Below, piece after piece: positions 16,606 to 25,515 of a DNA stretch of 64,000 bases (position 1 is its first letter; the number at the start of each line of letters is the position of its first letter). The notes beneath the pieces were generated by a model. It was not told the DNA's origin and ran no database searches. It saw only the letters and a program-made list of their open reading frames with translations. A program made the translations under genes and the position numbers. Source of the DNA: Pseudomonas fluorescens (lineage in GTDB: Bacteria > Pseudomonadota > Gammaproteobacteria > Pseudomonadales > Pseudomonadaceae); the NCBI RefSeq assembly GCF_902497875.1, contig NZ_CABVHY010000033.1, positions 1 through 64,000 of the forward strand, given 5' to 3'.

Positions 16606-18236
16606 TGCCCATGTTGAAGTTCTTATCGGGCGCAGGCCTGCTTGGTCTCTTGTGCTTGCTGACCGCCTGCCAGACATTTAAAGGTGGCGATCAGGTGCTC
16701 TATAACCAAAGCAACCAGTTGCTCAACGAAAGCCTGCAACAGGCACAAGCACGCGTAGTGCCTCCGCCTTCGGTCCAGGCGGCGTTGCTGCCTGCTTATA
16801 TTGCGCAAGGGTCCTCGACCGGCGATCCGCGATTTGACGTCTCGGCCAAAGACATGCCCGCGCGCGACTTTTTCCTGAGCCTGATGCAAGGTGCCGGGCA
16901 GAACCTCGTGGTGCACCCGGAGGTCACCGGCGACATCACGTTCAGCCTGCGCCGGGTCACGCTCGAAGAAGTGCTCAGCGCGGTACGAGATACCTACGGC
17001 TATGATTTTCGCCGCACCAGTTATGGCTATCAGATCCTGCCAAACAGCATGATCACCCGCAGCTATGACCTCAATTACCTGAACCTGCAGCGCTTCGGAA
17101 AATCCGATACCCGGGTCAGTGCGGGGCAGATGACCAGCAACAACAATAACCAGGGGACTGACGGCGATAACGGCGGCAATAACGGCAACAATCGCAACAG
17201 CACTAACCAACAAAATGGCCAAAGCACGGCGTCTACCCTGAATGCCAGTCAGGTCACCACTACCAGCGACGTCGACTTCTGGAAAGAAGTCAACGTCGTG
17301 GTGAAGATGATCGTCGGTGACGAGGTCGGCAACAATGTGGTGGTCAATCCACAGGCCAGCCTGCTGGTGGTTCGTGCCAGAACTGCCGACCAGGAAAACG
17401 TCGCGCGTTTTCTCGAAAAAGCGCAGCACAACCTGCAGCGTCAGGTGGTGCTGGAAACCAAGATTCTCGAAGTTCAGTTGTCCGAAAACTTCCAGGCCGG
17501 GATCAGCTGGACCGAGCTGGGCGGCGATATAGGCACCAGCCTGGCGGGCGTGGCGCTGGCTGGCCCAGTCGGTGTTGGCGGGGTATTCAGCAGCACCATC
17601 AGCACGGGCGACTTCAACGGGCTGATCCAGCTGCTGGAAACCCAGGGCGAAGTGCGCGTGCTGTCCAGCCCGCGGATTTCCACCCTCAATAACCAGAAGG
17701 CGGTCATCAAGGTCGGTTCCGACGAATTTTTTGTCACTGATGTGTCGTCGACATCGGGAACCACCACCGTTGCCGGGATTACCCAACCGACCCAGAACGT
17801 GACGCTGACCCCGTTCTTTTCCGGCATCTCGCTGGACGTGACCCCGCAGATCGATCAGCACGACGTCGTTACCCTGCACGTACGGCCGACCGTCAGCCGC
17901 GTGACCGATCAGAACAAGATCATCACCCTGAGCGAGGACACCGTACTGAACCTGCCGTTGGCGTTGTCGACCACCCGCCAGTCCGATTCCATCGTGCGAG
18001 CCCGTAGCGGCCAGGTCGTCGTGATCGGTGGGTTGCTGCAAAACGATAGCGAGAACCTCGACGCTGGAATTCCATGGCTCAGCAAAGTGCCGGTCATCGG
18101 CAACCTGTTCAAGCAACAGCGCAAGGCACTGAACAAAAGCGAGTTGGTGATCCTCATGCGCCCCCAAGTGGTCAACGACGACGTATGGCTGGGGGATTTG
18201 CGCAAAACCGCCGAGACCTTCAAGGAACTCAGGTAA
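16605..18236 (+). CDS. mshL: MshL, outer-membrane secretin lipoprotein, 543 aa
   Basis: The lipobox LLTAC places the acylated cysteine at residue 22. Next come a secretin N0/N1 region (FDVSAKDMPARDFFLSLM; TGDITFSLRRVTLEEVLSAV), an Asn/Gly/Ser-rich linker (about 178-215), a second N-domain and the secretin core (VLETKILEVQLSENFQAGI, VRVLSSPRISTLNNQKAVI, and VIGGLLQNDSENLDAGIPWL near the end). It forms the outer-membrane channel through which the pilus passes. The linker is the only low-complexity part of the protein and varies most between species. Confidence 0.92.
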   Translation: MPMLKFLSGAGLLGLLCLLTACQTFKGGDQVLYNQSNQLLNESLQQAQARVVPPPSVQAALLPAYIAQGSSTGDPRFDVSAKDMPARDFFLSLMQGAGQNLVVHPEVTGDITFSLRRVTLEEVLSAVRDTYGYDFRRTSYGYQILPNSMITRSYDLNYLNLQRFGKSDTRVSAGQMTSNNNNQGTDGDNGGNNGNNRNSTNQQNGQSTASTLNASQVTTTSDVDFWKEVNVVVKMIVGDEVGNNVVVNPQASLLVVRARTADQENVARFLEKAQHNLQRQVVLETKILEVQLSENFQAGISWTELGGDIGTSLAGVALAGPVGVGGVFSSTISTGDFNGLIQLLETQGEVRVLSSPRISTLNNQKAVIKVGSDEFFVTDVSSTSGTTTVAGITQPTQNVTLTPFFSGISLDVTPQIDQHDVVTLHVRPTVSRVTDQNKIITLSEDTVLNLPLALSTTRQSDSIVRARSGQVVVIGGLLQNDSENLDAGIPWLSKVPVIGNLFKQQRKALNKSELVILMRPQVVNDDVWLGDLRKTAETFKELR

Positions 18237-18240
18237 GGCT

Positions 18241-19167
18241 ATGTACGAAGCCTACTTCGGTCTACGCGAGAAACCGTTCGCGCTTACCCCCAATACCGGC
18301 TTTCTGGTCAGGCTGGCGCCCTATCAGGCGTGCCTTAACCTGCTGCATGTTGCCTTGGGCGAAGGCGAAGGCTTCATCAAGGTGACCGGTGAAGTGGGTA
18401 CCGGCAAGACCCTGATCTGCCGCACCCTGCTCAAGCAACTGGACAGCGAACACTATCAATTGGCCTACCTGCCCAACCCCGGCCTGAGCCCGACTGGACT
18501 GCGACAGGCGCTGGCGCGCGAGCTGCATATCGCCGACGTTGAAGAGTTGGATACCCAGGGCGTGCTGGAGGCCCTGCAGCGGCGGTTGATCGAACTGGCT
18601 GCGTCCGGAAAAAGCACGGTGTTGTTGATCGACGAAGCTCAAGGGTTGCCCGTGGGCACGCTGGAAGCGTTGCGGCTGTTGACCAACCTGGAAACCGAGC
18701 AGGCCAAATTGCTCCAGGTGGTGCTGTTCGGCCAACCGGAACTGGATGCCACTCTGGCGCGCAATGACCTTCGCCAACTTCGCCAGCGCATCACCTTTTC
18801 CTACTGCCTGCGCATTCTGGACCTCAAAGACACCACCCGTTATCTGAACGAGCGCCTGGCCGTCGCCGGCTATCGCGGCGAGCCCCTGTTTGCTCCGGCC
18901 GCAGTACGCCGACTGGTACACGACAGCGGCGGAATTCCCAGGCTGCTCAATGTTCTTGCGCACAAAGCCCTGATGGCGGCCTACGGCGAGGGCCGGCGCC
19001 AGGTCATGACCCGGCATGTGCAACGCGCCCAGCGGGATACCGAAGGCGCTCTGCCGTTTGTGCCGGGCCGTTCGTTACGACCGCTCTGGCGCGTTGCCTC
19101 TGTGTCATTGTTGCTGCTGGTCACCGTCGGGCTCTGGTTGACCCGGTATTGGGAGAGCCTGGTATGA
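18241..19167 (+). CDS. mshM: MshM, ExeA-like AAA ATPase, 308 aa
   Basis: The protein starts MYEAYFGLREKPFALTPN, the standard ExeA/MshM opening. Walker A GEVGTGKTLI lies at about 49-58 and Walker B VLLIDEAQGL at about 127-136; the ATPase part continues to about 260 (GIPRLLNVLAHKALMAAYGEG). A C-terminal membrane helix (VASVSLLLLVTVGLWLTRY, about 283-301) anchors it. ExeA-like ATPases help place or assemble the secretin through the peptidoglycan, but no peptidoglycan-binding domain is present here. It overlaps mshN by 4 bp. Confidence 0.9.
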   Translation: MYEAYFGLREKPFALTPNTGFLVRLAPYQACLNLLHVALGEGEGFIKVTGEVGTGKTLICRTLLKQLDSEHYQLAYLPNPGLSPTGLRQALARELHIADVEELDTQGVLEALQRRLIELAASGKSTVLLIDEAQGLPVGTLEALRLLTNLETEQAKLLQVVLFGQPELDATLARNDLRQLRQRITFSYCLRILDLKDTTRYLNERLAVAGYRGEPLFAPAAVRRLVHDSGGIPRLLNVLAHKALMAAYGEGRRQVMTRHVQRAQRDTEGALPFVPGRSLRPLWRVASVSLLLLVTVGLWLTRYWESLV

Positions 19168-20567
19168 GCCTGGTCAATGACATGCTCCGCGACCTTGAGC
19201 GGCGCCGTGCCGCACCCTCCGAGCGGCCGCGGCTGGACGGTCTGGTAGCCGTTGACGAGGCCGACAATGCCCGGCGCTTTCGGCGTCTGCGCATTATCGT
19301 CGGCGGGTTGATCCTGATCATGCTGATCGGTGTGCTCGCGGGGCTGCTGATCCACCGTCTGGTGAAGTCTGTGGCACCGCCGCAGGTCGCAACCATAGCG
19401 CCTGTCGTACCTGTCACACCTGTCACGAGCCAAAGCGCTCCGTCGCTCGCCCCTGCTCATATGATGGAAGTGCTGCCCCGGCACGATGACCATGGTCTGG
19501 TCCTGCAACTGCTATTGGACCGCTCGGCCACCTACCAGCGTCGTGATGAAAGCGGCTCGGTGGCCCTCATCTTTCCGGGGGTGCAACTGAGCACGGCACT
19601 TGGCGCCGAACAGCCCCAAGGCCGCCTGGAGCGTGACGGCCACAGTCTGTCGTGGCGCGTTCAGGCCCTGAACCAGGGCGTGCAAGTATTGCTGACGGGG
19701 CTGGGTGACAACCTCCAGGTTCGCGATCGATTGGAGGCGTCGGGCGATCATTGGCGTCTGTGGATCGAAGTGCCGATGGCGACGAAGACCGCCACCCCCG
19801 ATGCGGCGGACACACCGATGGGCATGGAAGAACCGCTCGCTGAAACGCCAGCGGTCGATCCAGCCAGCGCCGAGGAACCGCTGCCCGCCTGGGCCTACGC
19901 GCCGGTGCCGACGGCAGACCAAGAGCCTCGCCCCGCCCCTGCTGCCCCGCGGGTCAAACCACCGGTGGCCAGTGGGCCGCCGCAGATGAATATCACCACC
20001 TACCAGCCGGACGCCCTGACACTGGCGCTGCAAACCCTGCAGAACGGCGACTATCCGCGCGCCATCCGTGAGCTCAACGCCCTGCTGGCGTCCCGGGGCA
20101 ATGACGTGGATGTCGTGCGCGGACTGGCCCGCGCCTACCTGGCCGACGGCCAACAATCATTGCTGCTGACGTGGTTACCGCCGCGCTTGAAACAGTGGCC
20201 GAACGACAGCGAGTTACGCCTGTTGCTGGCCCGTGCCCAACTGCAATCGGGCAACGCCCGGGGCGCGGTGGCGACCCTGGAGCAGAACGCCCCGCCACTG
20301 GCGCAAGACCTGATCTACCACGCCTTGCTCGCGGCCTGCTACCAACAGACCGAGCAGTGGCCACAAAGCGTCGCGCTGTATGAGCAGATGATCAAATTGC
20401 GGCCCGGCCAGGCGGCCTGGCAGTTAGGCCTGGCGATCGCTCTGGAGCGACTGGATCGCTCGGCCAGGGCGGCGGTCCATTACCGCCTGGCCGAACAAGG
20501 ACAAGGTCTGGACGATGGCGCTCGACGCTTCGCCAGTGATCGCGCACTGGCGCTGGGAAGCAGGTGA
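19164..20567 (+). CDS. mshN: MshN, TPR-containing MSHA protein, 467 aa
   Basis: I use the ATG at 19164, which overlaps the mshM stop (ATGA). The protein starts MSLVNDMLRDLERRRA, the usual MshN/GspB-like N-terminus, and has one membrane helix at about 40-62 (IIVGGLILIMLIGVLAGLLI). A proline-rich periplasmic linker (about 200-275) precedes a TPR-type helical repeat region (about 280-460, TLQNGDYPRAIRELNALL, DLIYHALLAACYQQTEQW). It probably bridges the pilus machine in the periplasm; the family has no proven biochemical activity. Confidence 0.88.
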   Translation: MSLVNDMLRDLERRRAAPSERPRLDGLVAVDEADNARRFRRLRIIVGGLILIMLIGVLAGLLIHRLVKSVAPPQVATIAPVVPVTPVTSQSAPSLAPAHMMEVLPRHDDHGLVLQLLLDRSATYQRRDESGSVALIFPGVQLSTALGAEQPQGRLERDGHSLSWRVQALNQGVQVLLTGLGDNLQVRDRLEASGDHWRLWIEVPMATKTATPDAADTPMGMEEPLAETPAVDPASAEEPLPAWAYAPVPTADQEPRPAPAAPRVKPPVASGPPQMNITTYQPDALTLALQTLQNGDYPRAIRELNALLASRGNDVDVVRGLARAYLADGQQSLLLTWLPPRLKQWPNDSELRLLLARAQLQSGNARGAVATLEQNAPPLAQDLIYHALLAACYQQTEQWPQSVALYEQMIKLRPGQAAWQLGLAIALERLDRSARAAVHYRLAEQGQGLDDGARRFASDRALALGSR

Positions 20568-20585
20568 CTAGGTGGGTAACGCTTA

Positions 20586-22310
20586 ATGGATAAGGAAGAG
20601 ATACGTCGGGGCAAGGTGCGACTTGGCGACCTGCTGATCGACGCCGGGCTACTCAACGATATCCAGTTGCAGCGAGCCTTGCAGGAACAAAAACGTACCG
20701 GCTTCAAGCTCGGACGGACCGTTGTCGACCTTGGCTTCGTCGACGAGGTGCGGCTGCTGACCGCATTGTCCGAGCAATTGAACATCTCCTTTATCGAACT
20801 CAAGCACTTCAAGTTCGACAAAGCCCTGGTGCAAACGCTGCCTGAAGCCGTGGCCCGGCGCTTCCGGGTCATCGTTCTGTCGCGGTTGGGCGAAGGCCTG
20901 GTGGTGGGCATGAGCGACCCGCTCGATCTGTTCGCGCTGGACGAGATGGACCGCTTGCTCAAGACCAGCGTCCAGCCCGCGGTGGTCCGTGAGGCCGAGC
21001 TGCTGGCGGCCCTCGACATGCTGTACCGGCGCACCAGCGAGATGGACTTGATCGCTGGCGAACTCGAAGGCGAACTCAAGGACAACGACTTCGACCTGTC
21101 CGCCCTGGGCGCCGACAGCAACAGCGAAGCCCCGGTGGTGCGGCTGTTGAAAACGCTGTTTGAAGATGCCGTGCAAATGAAAGCATCGGACATCCATATC
21201 GAACCCGGCGAGGGTATCTTGCGCATTCGCCAGCGTATCGACGGCGTGCTCAGCGAGCACATCATGAAAGAAGCGCGGGTGGCTTCGGCACTGGTCATGC
21301 GCCTGAAAATCATGTCCGGCCTGGACATTTCCGAGAAGCGCCTGCCCCAGGATGGCCGCTTCAATATCCGGGTCAAGAACCACACCATCGACGTGCGGAT
21401 GTCGACCATGCCGGTGCAGCACGGCGAGTCGGTGGTCATGCGTCTGCTCGATCAGACTCACGGCATCACCAGCCTCGACGCGGGCGGCATGCCGGCGCCG
21501 ATGCTCGCGCGGTTTCGCCAGTTGCTGCAGCGGCCTTTCGGGCTGGTGCTGGTCACCGGGCCCACCGGTTCCGGCAAGACTACGACTATCTATGCCGGGC
21601 TCAGCGAACTGAACACTCCGCAGAAAAAGATCATCACCGTAGAGGACCCGGTGGAGTACCGGTTGCCGAGGATCAACCAGGTCCAGGTCAACGCCAAGAT
21701 CGACCTCGGTTTTTCCCGTGTGCTGCGCTCTGCCCTGCGCCAGGACCCGGATATTCTGCTGATCGGGGAAATGCGTGACCAGGAAACCGCCGAGATCGGG
21801 CTGCGCGCGGCAATGACCGGCCACCTGGTGTTGTCGACCTTGCACACCAACGATGCCCCGACCTCCGCCCTGCGTCTGGTCGACATGGGGGTGGAGCCAT
21901 TCCTGGTGGCCACCGCGCTGAACGCCGTGCTGGCCCAGCGATTGATTCGCCGGGTCTGCGAAAGCTGCCGCGGGCCGCACGTTCCCGAGCCGAACCAACT
22001 GGTCTGGCTGGAGAAGCTGCACGGCGCCTCATTGGCCGGGCAGGAATTCCAGCACGGCTCTGGCTGCCACCTGTGCCATAACACCGGTTATTCGGGGCGT
22101 CTGGGGGTTTTCGAATTGCTGGAAATGAACGAGGCGATGATCAGCTCCCTGCGCCGTGACGACCCACAAGGCTTCGCCGACGCGGCGCTCGCCAGCCCGC
22201 ATTATCGCCCGCTCGCCACCTGTGCCCTGGACTATGCATTGGCCGGACTGACCAGCATCGAGGAAGTGCTGAAGGTCTGCGTCACCCGGACCGATGAGGC
22301 ACCGATCTGA
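20586..22310 (+). CDS. mshE: MshE, PilB/GspE-type pilus extension ATPase, 574 aa
   Basis: The N-terminal MshEN domain starts MDKEEIRRGKVRLGDLLI and contains the RLGDLL/LLTAL-type motifs (residues 5-145) that, in the family, bind cyclic di-GMP. The ATPase domain has Walker A GPTGSGKTTT at about 324-333, an Asp box (TVEDPVEY), Walker B ILLIGEMRDQETAEI and a His box (LSTLHTNDAP). The tetracysteine zinc site is split as CESC and CHLC (about 459-498). It powers pilus extension, probably under c-di-GMP control. It is separated from mshN by 18 bp. Confidence 0.95.
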   Translation: MDKEEIRRGKVRLGDLLIDAGLLNDIQLQRALQEQKRTGFKLGRTVVDLGFVDEVRLLTALSEQLNISFIELKHFKFDKALVQTLPEAVARRFRVIVLSRLGEGLVVGMSDPLDLFALDEMDRLLKTSVQPAVVREAELLAALDMLYRRTSEMDLIAGELEGELKDNDFDLSALGADSNSEAPVVRLLKTLFEDAVQMKASDIHIEPGEGILRIRQRIDGVLSEHIMKEARVASALVMRLKIMSGLDISEKRLPQDGRFNIRVKNHTIDVRMSTMPVQHGESVVMRLLDQTHGITSLDAGGMPAPMLARFRQLLQRPFGLVLVTGPTGSGKTTTIYAGLSELNTPQKKIITVEDPVEYRLPRINQVQVNAKIDLGFSRVLRSALRQDPDILLIGEMRDQETAEIGLRAAMTGHLVLSTLHTNDAPTSALRLVDMGVEPFLVATALNAVLAQRLIRRVCESCRGPHVPEPNQLVWLEKLHGASLAGQEFQHGSGCHLCHNTGYSGRLGVFELLEMNEAMISSLRRDDPQGFADAALASPHYRPLATCALDYALAGLTSIEEVLKVCVTRTDEAPI

Positions 22311-22371
22311 TGGATAGCGTCTTGCACCGCCCTTCCCCCCATCGTGTCTTCTTTGCAGGTAGCCTGACGCA

Positions 22372-23604
22372 ATGACTCTGTATCGATTTACCGGCCGCGA
22401 TGCCAAGGGCGGCAAGGTCAGTGGCAGCCGCGATAGCGGTTCCGCCGACTCGCTGGCCAGCGAGTTGCTGGCCCAGCAGATTACCCCGCTGACGATCGAA
22501 GCGGCGGCCGGCCAAACCGCCAACGGGCTTGCAGTGCTGGCCGAACGTCTGCGCAGTAAAAAAGTCGATCTGCTGGTGCTGATCATGTTCTGTCGGCAAA
22601 TGCACAGCCTGAGCAAAGCCGGCGTGCCGATCATCCGCGCCATGGGCGGCTTGGCCGAATCCCAGCGCAATCGCTACTTTCGCGAAGTATTGCTGGAGGT
22701 GCGCAGCGACCTTGAGGGTGGCATGAGCATGGCCGTGTCCCTGAATGCCCACCCTTCGGTATTTGGCACCCTGTTCATCAGCATGATCAGCGTCGGCGAA
22801 AACACCGGGCAACTGGACCTGGCTTTTCGCCAGCTGGCGATTTACCTGGAGCTGGAACGCGAGACACGCAAGCGCATCAAGCAGGCTACCCGTTATCCGA
22901 TGTTTGTGCTGATTGCCATGGGCGTCGGCCTGACCGTTATCAACTTGCTGGTAATCCCCGCGTTCGCCAAGGTGTTTGCGCAATTTCATGCGCAATTGCC
23001 CTGGGCCACCCGTTTATTGATCGGCACCTCACAGTTCTTTCAGGACTACTGGTGGCTGCTGGGGTTGTTGGTGGCGGGAGGCATCTATGGGTTCACGTCG
23101 TGGACCCGGACCGACGCAGGGGCGATGCAATGGGACCGGATCAAGCTGCGTCTGCCGATTGTCGGCGGCCTGTTTGAACGCATCGCCCTGGGCCGCTTTA
23201 CCCGCACGTTCGCGATGATGTACCGCGCGGGGGTGCCGCTGCTGCAGACCTTGACGATCAATAGCGCAAGCGTCGGCAACCGCTATATCGGCCGGGCGAT
23301 CCTCAGCATGCGCGAGGGCGTGGAGCGCGGCGAAGCACTGACTCGCACGGCGACTGCCAGCGGCCTGTTCACCCCGCTGGTGCTGCAGATGATGGCGGTC
23401 GGCGAGGAAACGGGCGCCCTGGACGACCTGTTTATCGAGGTGGCGGATTTCTATGAGCAGGAAGTGGATTACGACCTCAAGCAACTGGCCGATGCCATCG
23501 AACCGATCCTGATCGTGAGCATGGGGGTGATGGTGCTGGTCCTGGCCCTGGGCGTGTTTCTGCCCATGTGGGATTTGTCCTCGGCGGCCAAGGGCCACGG
23601 ATGA
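22372..23604 (+). CDS. mshG: MshG, PilC/GspF-type inner-membrane platform protein, 410 aa
   Basis: The duplicated GspF domain is clear: the first copy has MFCRQMHSLSKAGVPIIRAM, the second FTRTFAMMYRAGVPLLQTL. Each is followed by 'm..vGeetG.Ld' (VGENTGQLD; VGEETGALD). Three membrane helices are visible (about 175-200, 222-245 and 375-400). It forms the platform on which pilins are assembled. A 61-bp gap separates it from mshE; no mshF gene lies between mshG and the first pilin, unlike in Vibrio. Confidence 0.93.
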   Translation: MTLYRFTGRDAKGGKVSGSRDSGSADSLASELLAQQITPLTIEAAAGQTANGLAVLAERLRSKKVDLLVLIMFCRQMHSLSKAGVPIIRAMGGLAESQRNRYFREVLLEVRSDLEGGMSMAVSLNAHPSVFGTLFISMISVGENTGQLDLAFRQLAIYLELERETRKRIKQATRYPMFVLIAMGVGLTVINLLVIPAFAKVFAQFHAQLPWATRLLIGTSQFFQDYWWLLGLLVAGGIYGFTSWTRTDAGAMQWDRIKLRLPIVGGLFERIALGRFTRTFAMMYRAGVPLLQTLTINSASVGNRYIGRAILSMREGVERGEALTRTATASGLFTPLVLQMMAVGEETGALDDLFIEVADFYEQEVDYDLKQLADAIEPILIVSMGVMVLVLALGVFLPMWDLSSAAKGHG

Positions 23605-23612
23605 GGCTCACG

Positions 23613-24143
23613 ATGAAAAAAAACCAGGGCTTTACCCTGATCGAACTGGTGGTGGTGATCCTGATACTCGGCATTCTCGCCGCCGTTGCGCTGCCGCGTT
23701 TTATCAACGTCAGCCAGGACGCCCATCGCGTCGAGGTCAAGGGGACCGGGGGGGCGTTGGCGTCAGCCATCTTGCTGGTGCGCGCTCAGTATGAAGTCAA
23801 CCGTCACGGTAGCAGCGGGAGTTGCGGTACCCCGCTCAACTGCCAGATCGATGTGCAGGGTTTTGGCAACAACAACGTCGACGTGAATGCCAATGGCTGG
23901 CCGGTGGCGACCGGGGCCACGGGCACGCCGGCGGCCACTACCGCCATGGGCGCAAGCACCTGCAACGAGGTCTTTCGCAGCGTTTTGCAAGCGTCGGCGC
24001 CTACGGTGGGGACCAGCGAAGGCACCGATTACCTCACCACAGCTTCCGGGACGGTCTGCACCTTTACCTATCAGCCAGACAACCAGAACAGCGCAATTAC
24101 CTACGACGCCAGCAACGGCGACGTATCCAATACCATTAACTGA
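23613..24143 (+). CDS. mshB: MshB-like type IV prepilin, 176 aa
   Basis: The start at 23613 (MKKNQGFTLIELVVVILI) has GAGG 6 bp upstream. The class III/IV prepilin site G|FTLIE follows a short basic leader, with the N-methylated Phe and Glu5 in place. The hydrophobic helix is followed by a globular part with Cys pairs (SCGTPLNCQ; TSTC-like and VCTF), giving possible disulfides. The gene order before the next pilin matches mshB. Cleavage needs a PilD peptidase encoded elsewhere. Confidence 0.8.
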   Translation: MKKNQGFTLIELVVVILILGILAAVALPRFINVSQDAHRVEVKGTGGALASAILLVRAQYEVNRHGSSGSCGTPLNCQIDVQGFGNNNVDVNANGWPVATGATGTPAATTAMGASTCNEVFRSVLQASAPTVGTSEGTDYLTTASGTVCTFTYQPDNQNSAITYDASNGDVSNTIN

Positions 24144-24167
24144 ATTAACCCAAGAAGGATCTACACA

Positions 24168-24608
24168 GTGAAAAGTCAACAAAGTGGTTTCACCCTGATC
24201 GAGCTGATCATTGTGATTGTTATTCTTGGCATCCTGGCGGCGTTTGCGCTTCCGCGGTTTGTTGATGTCAGCGGCAATGCCAGGGCCGCGACCATCAATG
24301 CTGTAGCGGGATCCATGCGCTCAGCCTCGGCTATTGCGCATTCGGCGCTTCTGGTAGCGGGTACCGGTCCTAACGTTAGCGTTAAGCTTGAAGGCAAAGA
24401 TATCGCAATGAAGAACGGCTACCCAAGCCTGGCGGGTATATTGGATGCAGCGCAAATCTCCGGGGAAGGTTTAGACACGGCTACTACACCCGGCACAGTG
24501 ACCGCCACCGGTGCCACGACACCAGCCTCTTGCAAGGTCGTCTACACGGAAGCGACAGCAACAGCCGCCCCTACTGTTGTCGTTACCGCTAGCAGCACCG
24601 ACTGCTAA
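24168..24608 (+). CDS. mshA: MshA-like major pilin, 146 aa
   Basis: The start codon is GTG with AAGGA upstream. The prepilin site lies after MKSQQSG, then FTLIELIIVIVILGILAAFALPRF (read here in parts) with Glu5 in place and the 'ALPRFVDVS' string typical of MshA. The mature part holds two cysteines near the C-terminus (PASCKVV and TDC), forming the usual D-loop. In the Vibrio order this position is the major MSHA pilin. Its GC content is a little lower than that of its neighbours, as is often seen with surface pilins. Confidence 0.82.
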   Translation: MKSQQSGFTLIELIIVIVILGILAAFALPRFVDVSGNARAATINAVAGSMRSASAIAHSALLVAGTGPNVSVKLEGKDIAMKNGYPSLAGILDAAQISGEGLDTATTPGTVTATGATTPASCKVVYTEATATAAPTVVVTASSTDC

Positions 24609-25060
24609 TGCCTTACAACCGTGGCTTTACCCTGGTCGAGTTGATTCTGGTGATGGTTATCATCGGCATCCTCGCGGCCGTGGTCGGGCCACGGTTCTTT
24701 GATCGACGGGTGTTCGATGAACGCCTGTTCTTCGAAGAAACCCTGGCGGCCGTGCGCTACGGGCAGAAAGTTGCCCTGGCCAGCGGTTGCCTGACCCAGG
24801 TCAGCCTCGATGCCGGCGGTTACCGCCTGCGCCAGGCGGCCAACTGTACCAGCGGCGCCTACAGCGCCGAGGTCCGCAGCCCGGATGGCGAAACAACCTT
24901 TGCCGCTGCAGCGCCCACTGATGTGACGCTGACAACGGTCAATTTTCCCGTGGTATTCGACTCGCTGGGCCGTCCGTCCAGCGCGGCGAGTGCCACTATC
25001 GGAACCGTCAACAACGGTTTCACCTTCAACGTCACGGCCGAAACAGGTCTGGTGCAGTGA
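24608..25060 (+). CDS. mshC: MshC-like minor pilin, 150 aa
   Basis: This is a prepilin with the site G|FTLVEL right after MPYNR, then LVMVIIGILAAVVGPRFF and a GspH-type globular part with two cysteines (SGCLTQV and ANCTSG) at usual spacing. Its start overlaps the mshA stop by one base and its stop overlaps mshD by 4 bp. It is probably a minor, tip-located pilin that helps start assembly. Confidence 0.8.
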   Translation: MPYNRGFTLVELILVMVIIGILAAVVGPRFFDRRVFDERLFFEETLAAVRYGQKVALASGCLTQVSLDAGGYRLRQAANCTSGAYSAEVRSPDGETTFAAAAPTDVTLTTVNFPVVFDSLGRPSSAASATIGTVNNGFTFNVTAETGLVQ

Positions 25061-25515
25061 AGCGCCAACGGGGCATGACCCTGATCGAACTGGTGATCAC
25101 CATCGTGATCATCGGTATCGCGGCGGCGGCCTTGTTCGGTGCCATGGCCGCTATCAGCAGCCGCTCGGCCGACCCGCTGCTGCGCCAGCAGAGCCTGGAC
25201 ATTGCCGAGGCCTACCTCGAGGAAATCCTGCTCAAGGATTTCGCCGACCCAAGCGGTGTCGCCTGCCCTCCCGCCCCGGCCAGCCGCAGTCAATATCAGC
25301 TGGTCTGCAACTACGCCGGGCTGAATGACAACGGAGTCCGGCAATCAGATACCACGCCGATCGTCGCCCTCGCCGGCTACCGGGTGAATGTCACGGTCAA
25401 TCCGCAAGCCTGGGCAGGCCTGCCGGCGGCTGACGTTCTGTATGTGGAAGTCACGGTGACCGACCCGGCCAATCAGGCATTGGTGCTCGGCGCCTATCGG
25501 ACGCGTTATCGATGA
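25057..25515 (+). CDS. mshD: MshD-like minor pilin, 152 aa
   Basis: The prepilin leader MKRQRG is followed by MTLIELVITIVIIGIAAAAL, with methionine instead of phenylalanine at +1. The GspI/MshD pattern ADPLLRQQSLDIAEAYLEEI follows, as in proteins that join the minor-pilin tip complex. Two cysteines (VACPP and LVCNY) may pair. It overlaps mshO by 4 bp. Confidence 0.8.
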   Translation: MKRQRGMTLIELVITIVIIGIAAAALFGAMAAISSRSADPLLRQQSLDIAEAYLEEILLKDFADPSGVACPPAPASRSQYQLVCNYAGLNDNGVRQSDTTPIVALAGYRVNVTVNPQAWAGLPAADVLYVEVTVTDPANQALVLGAYRTRYR

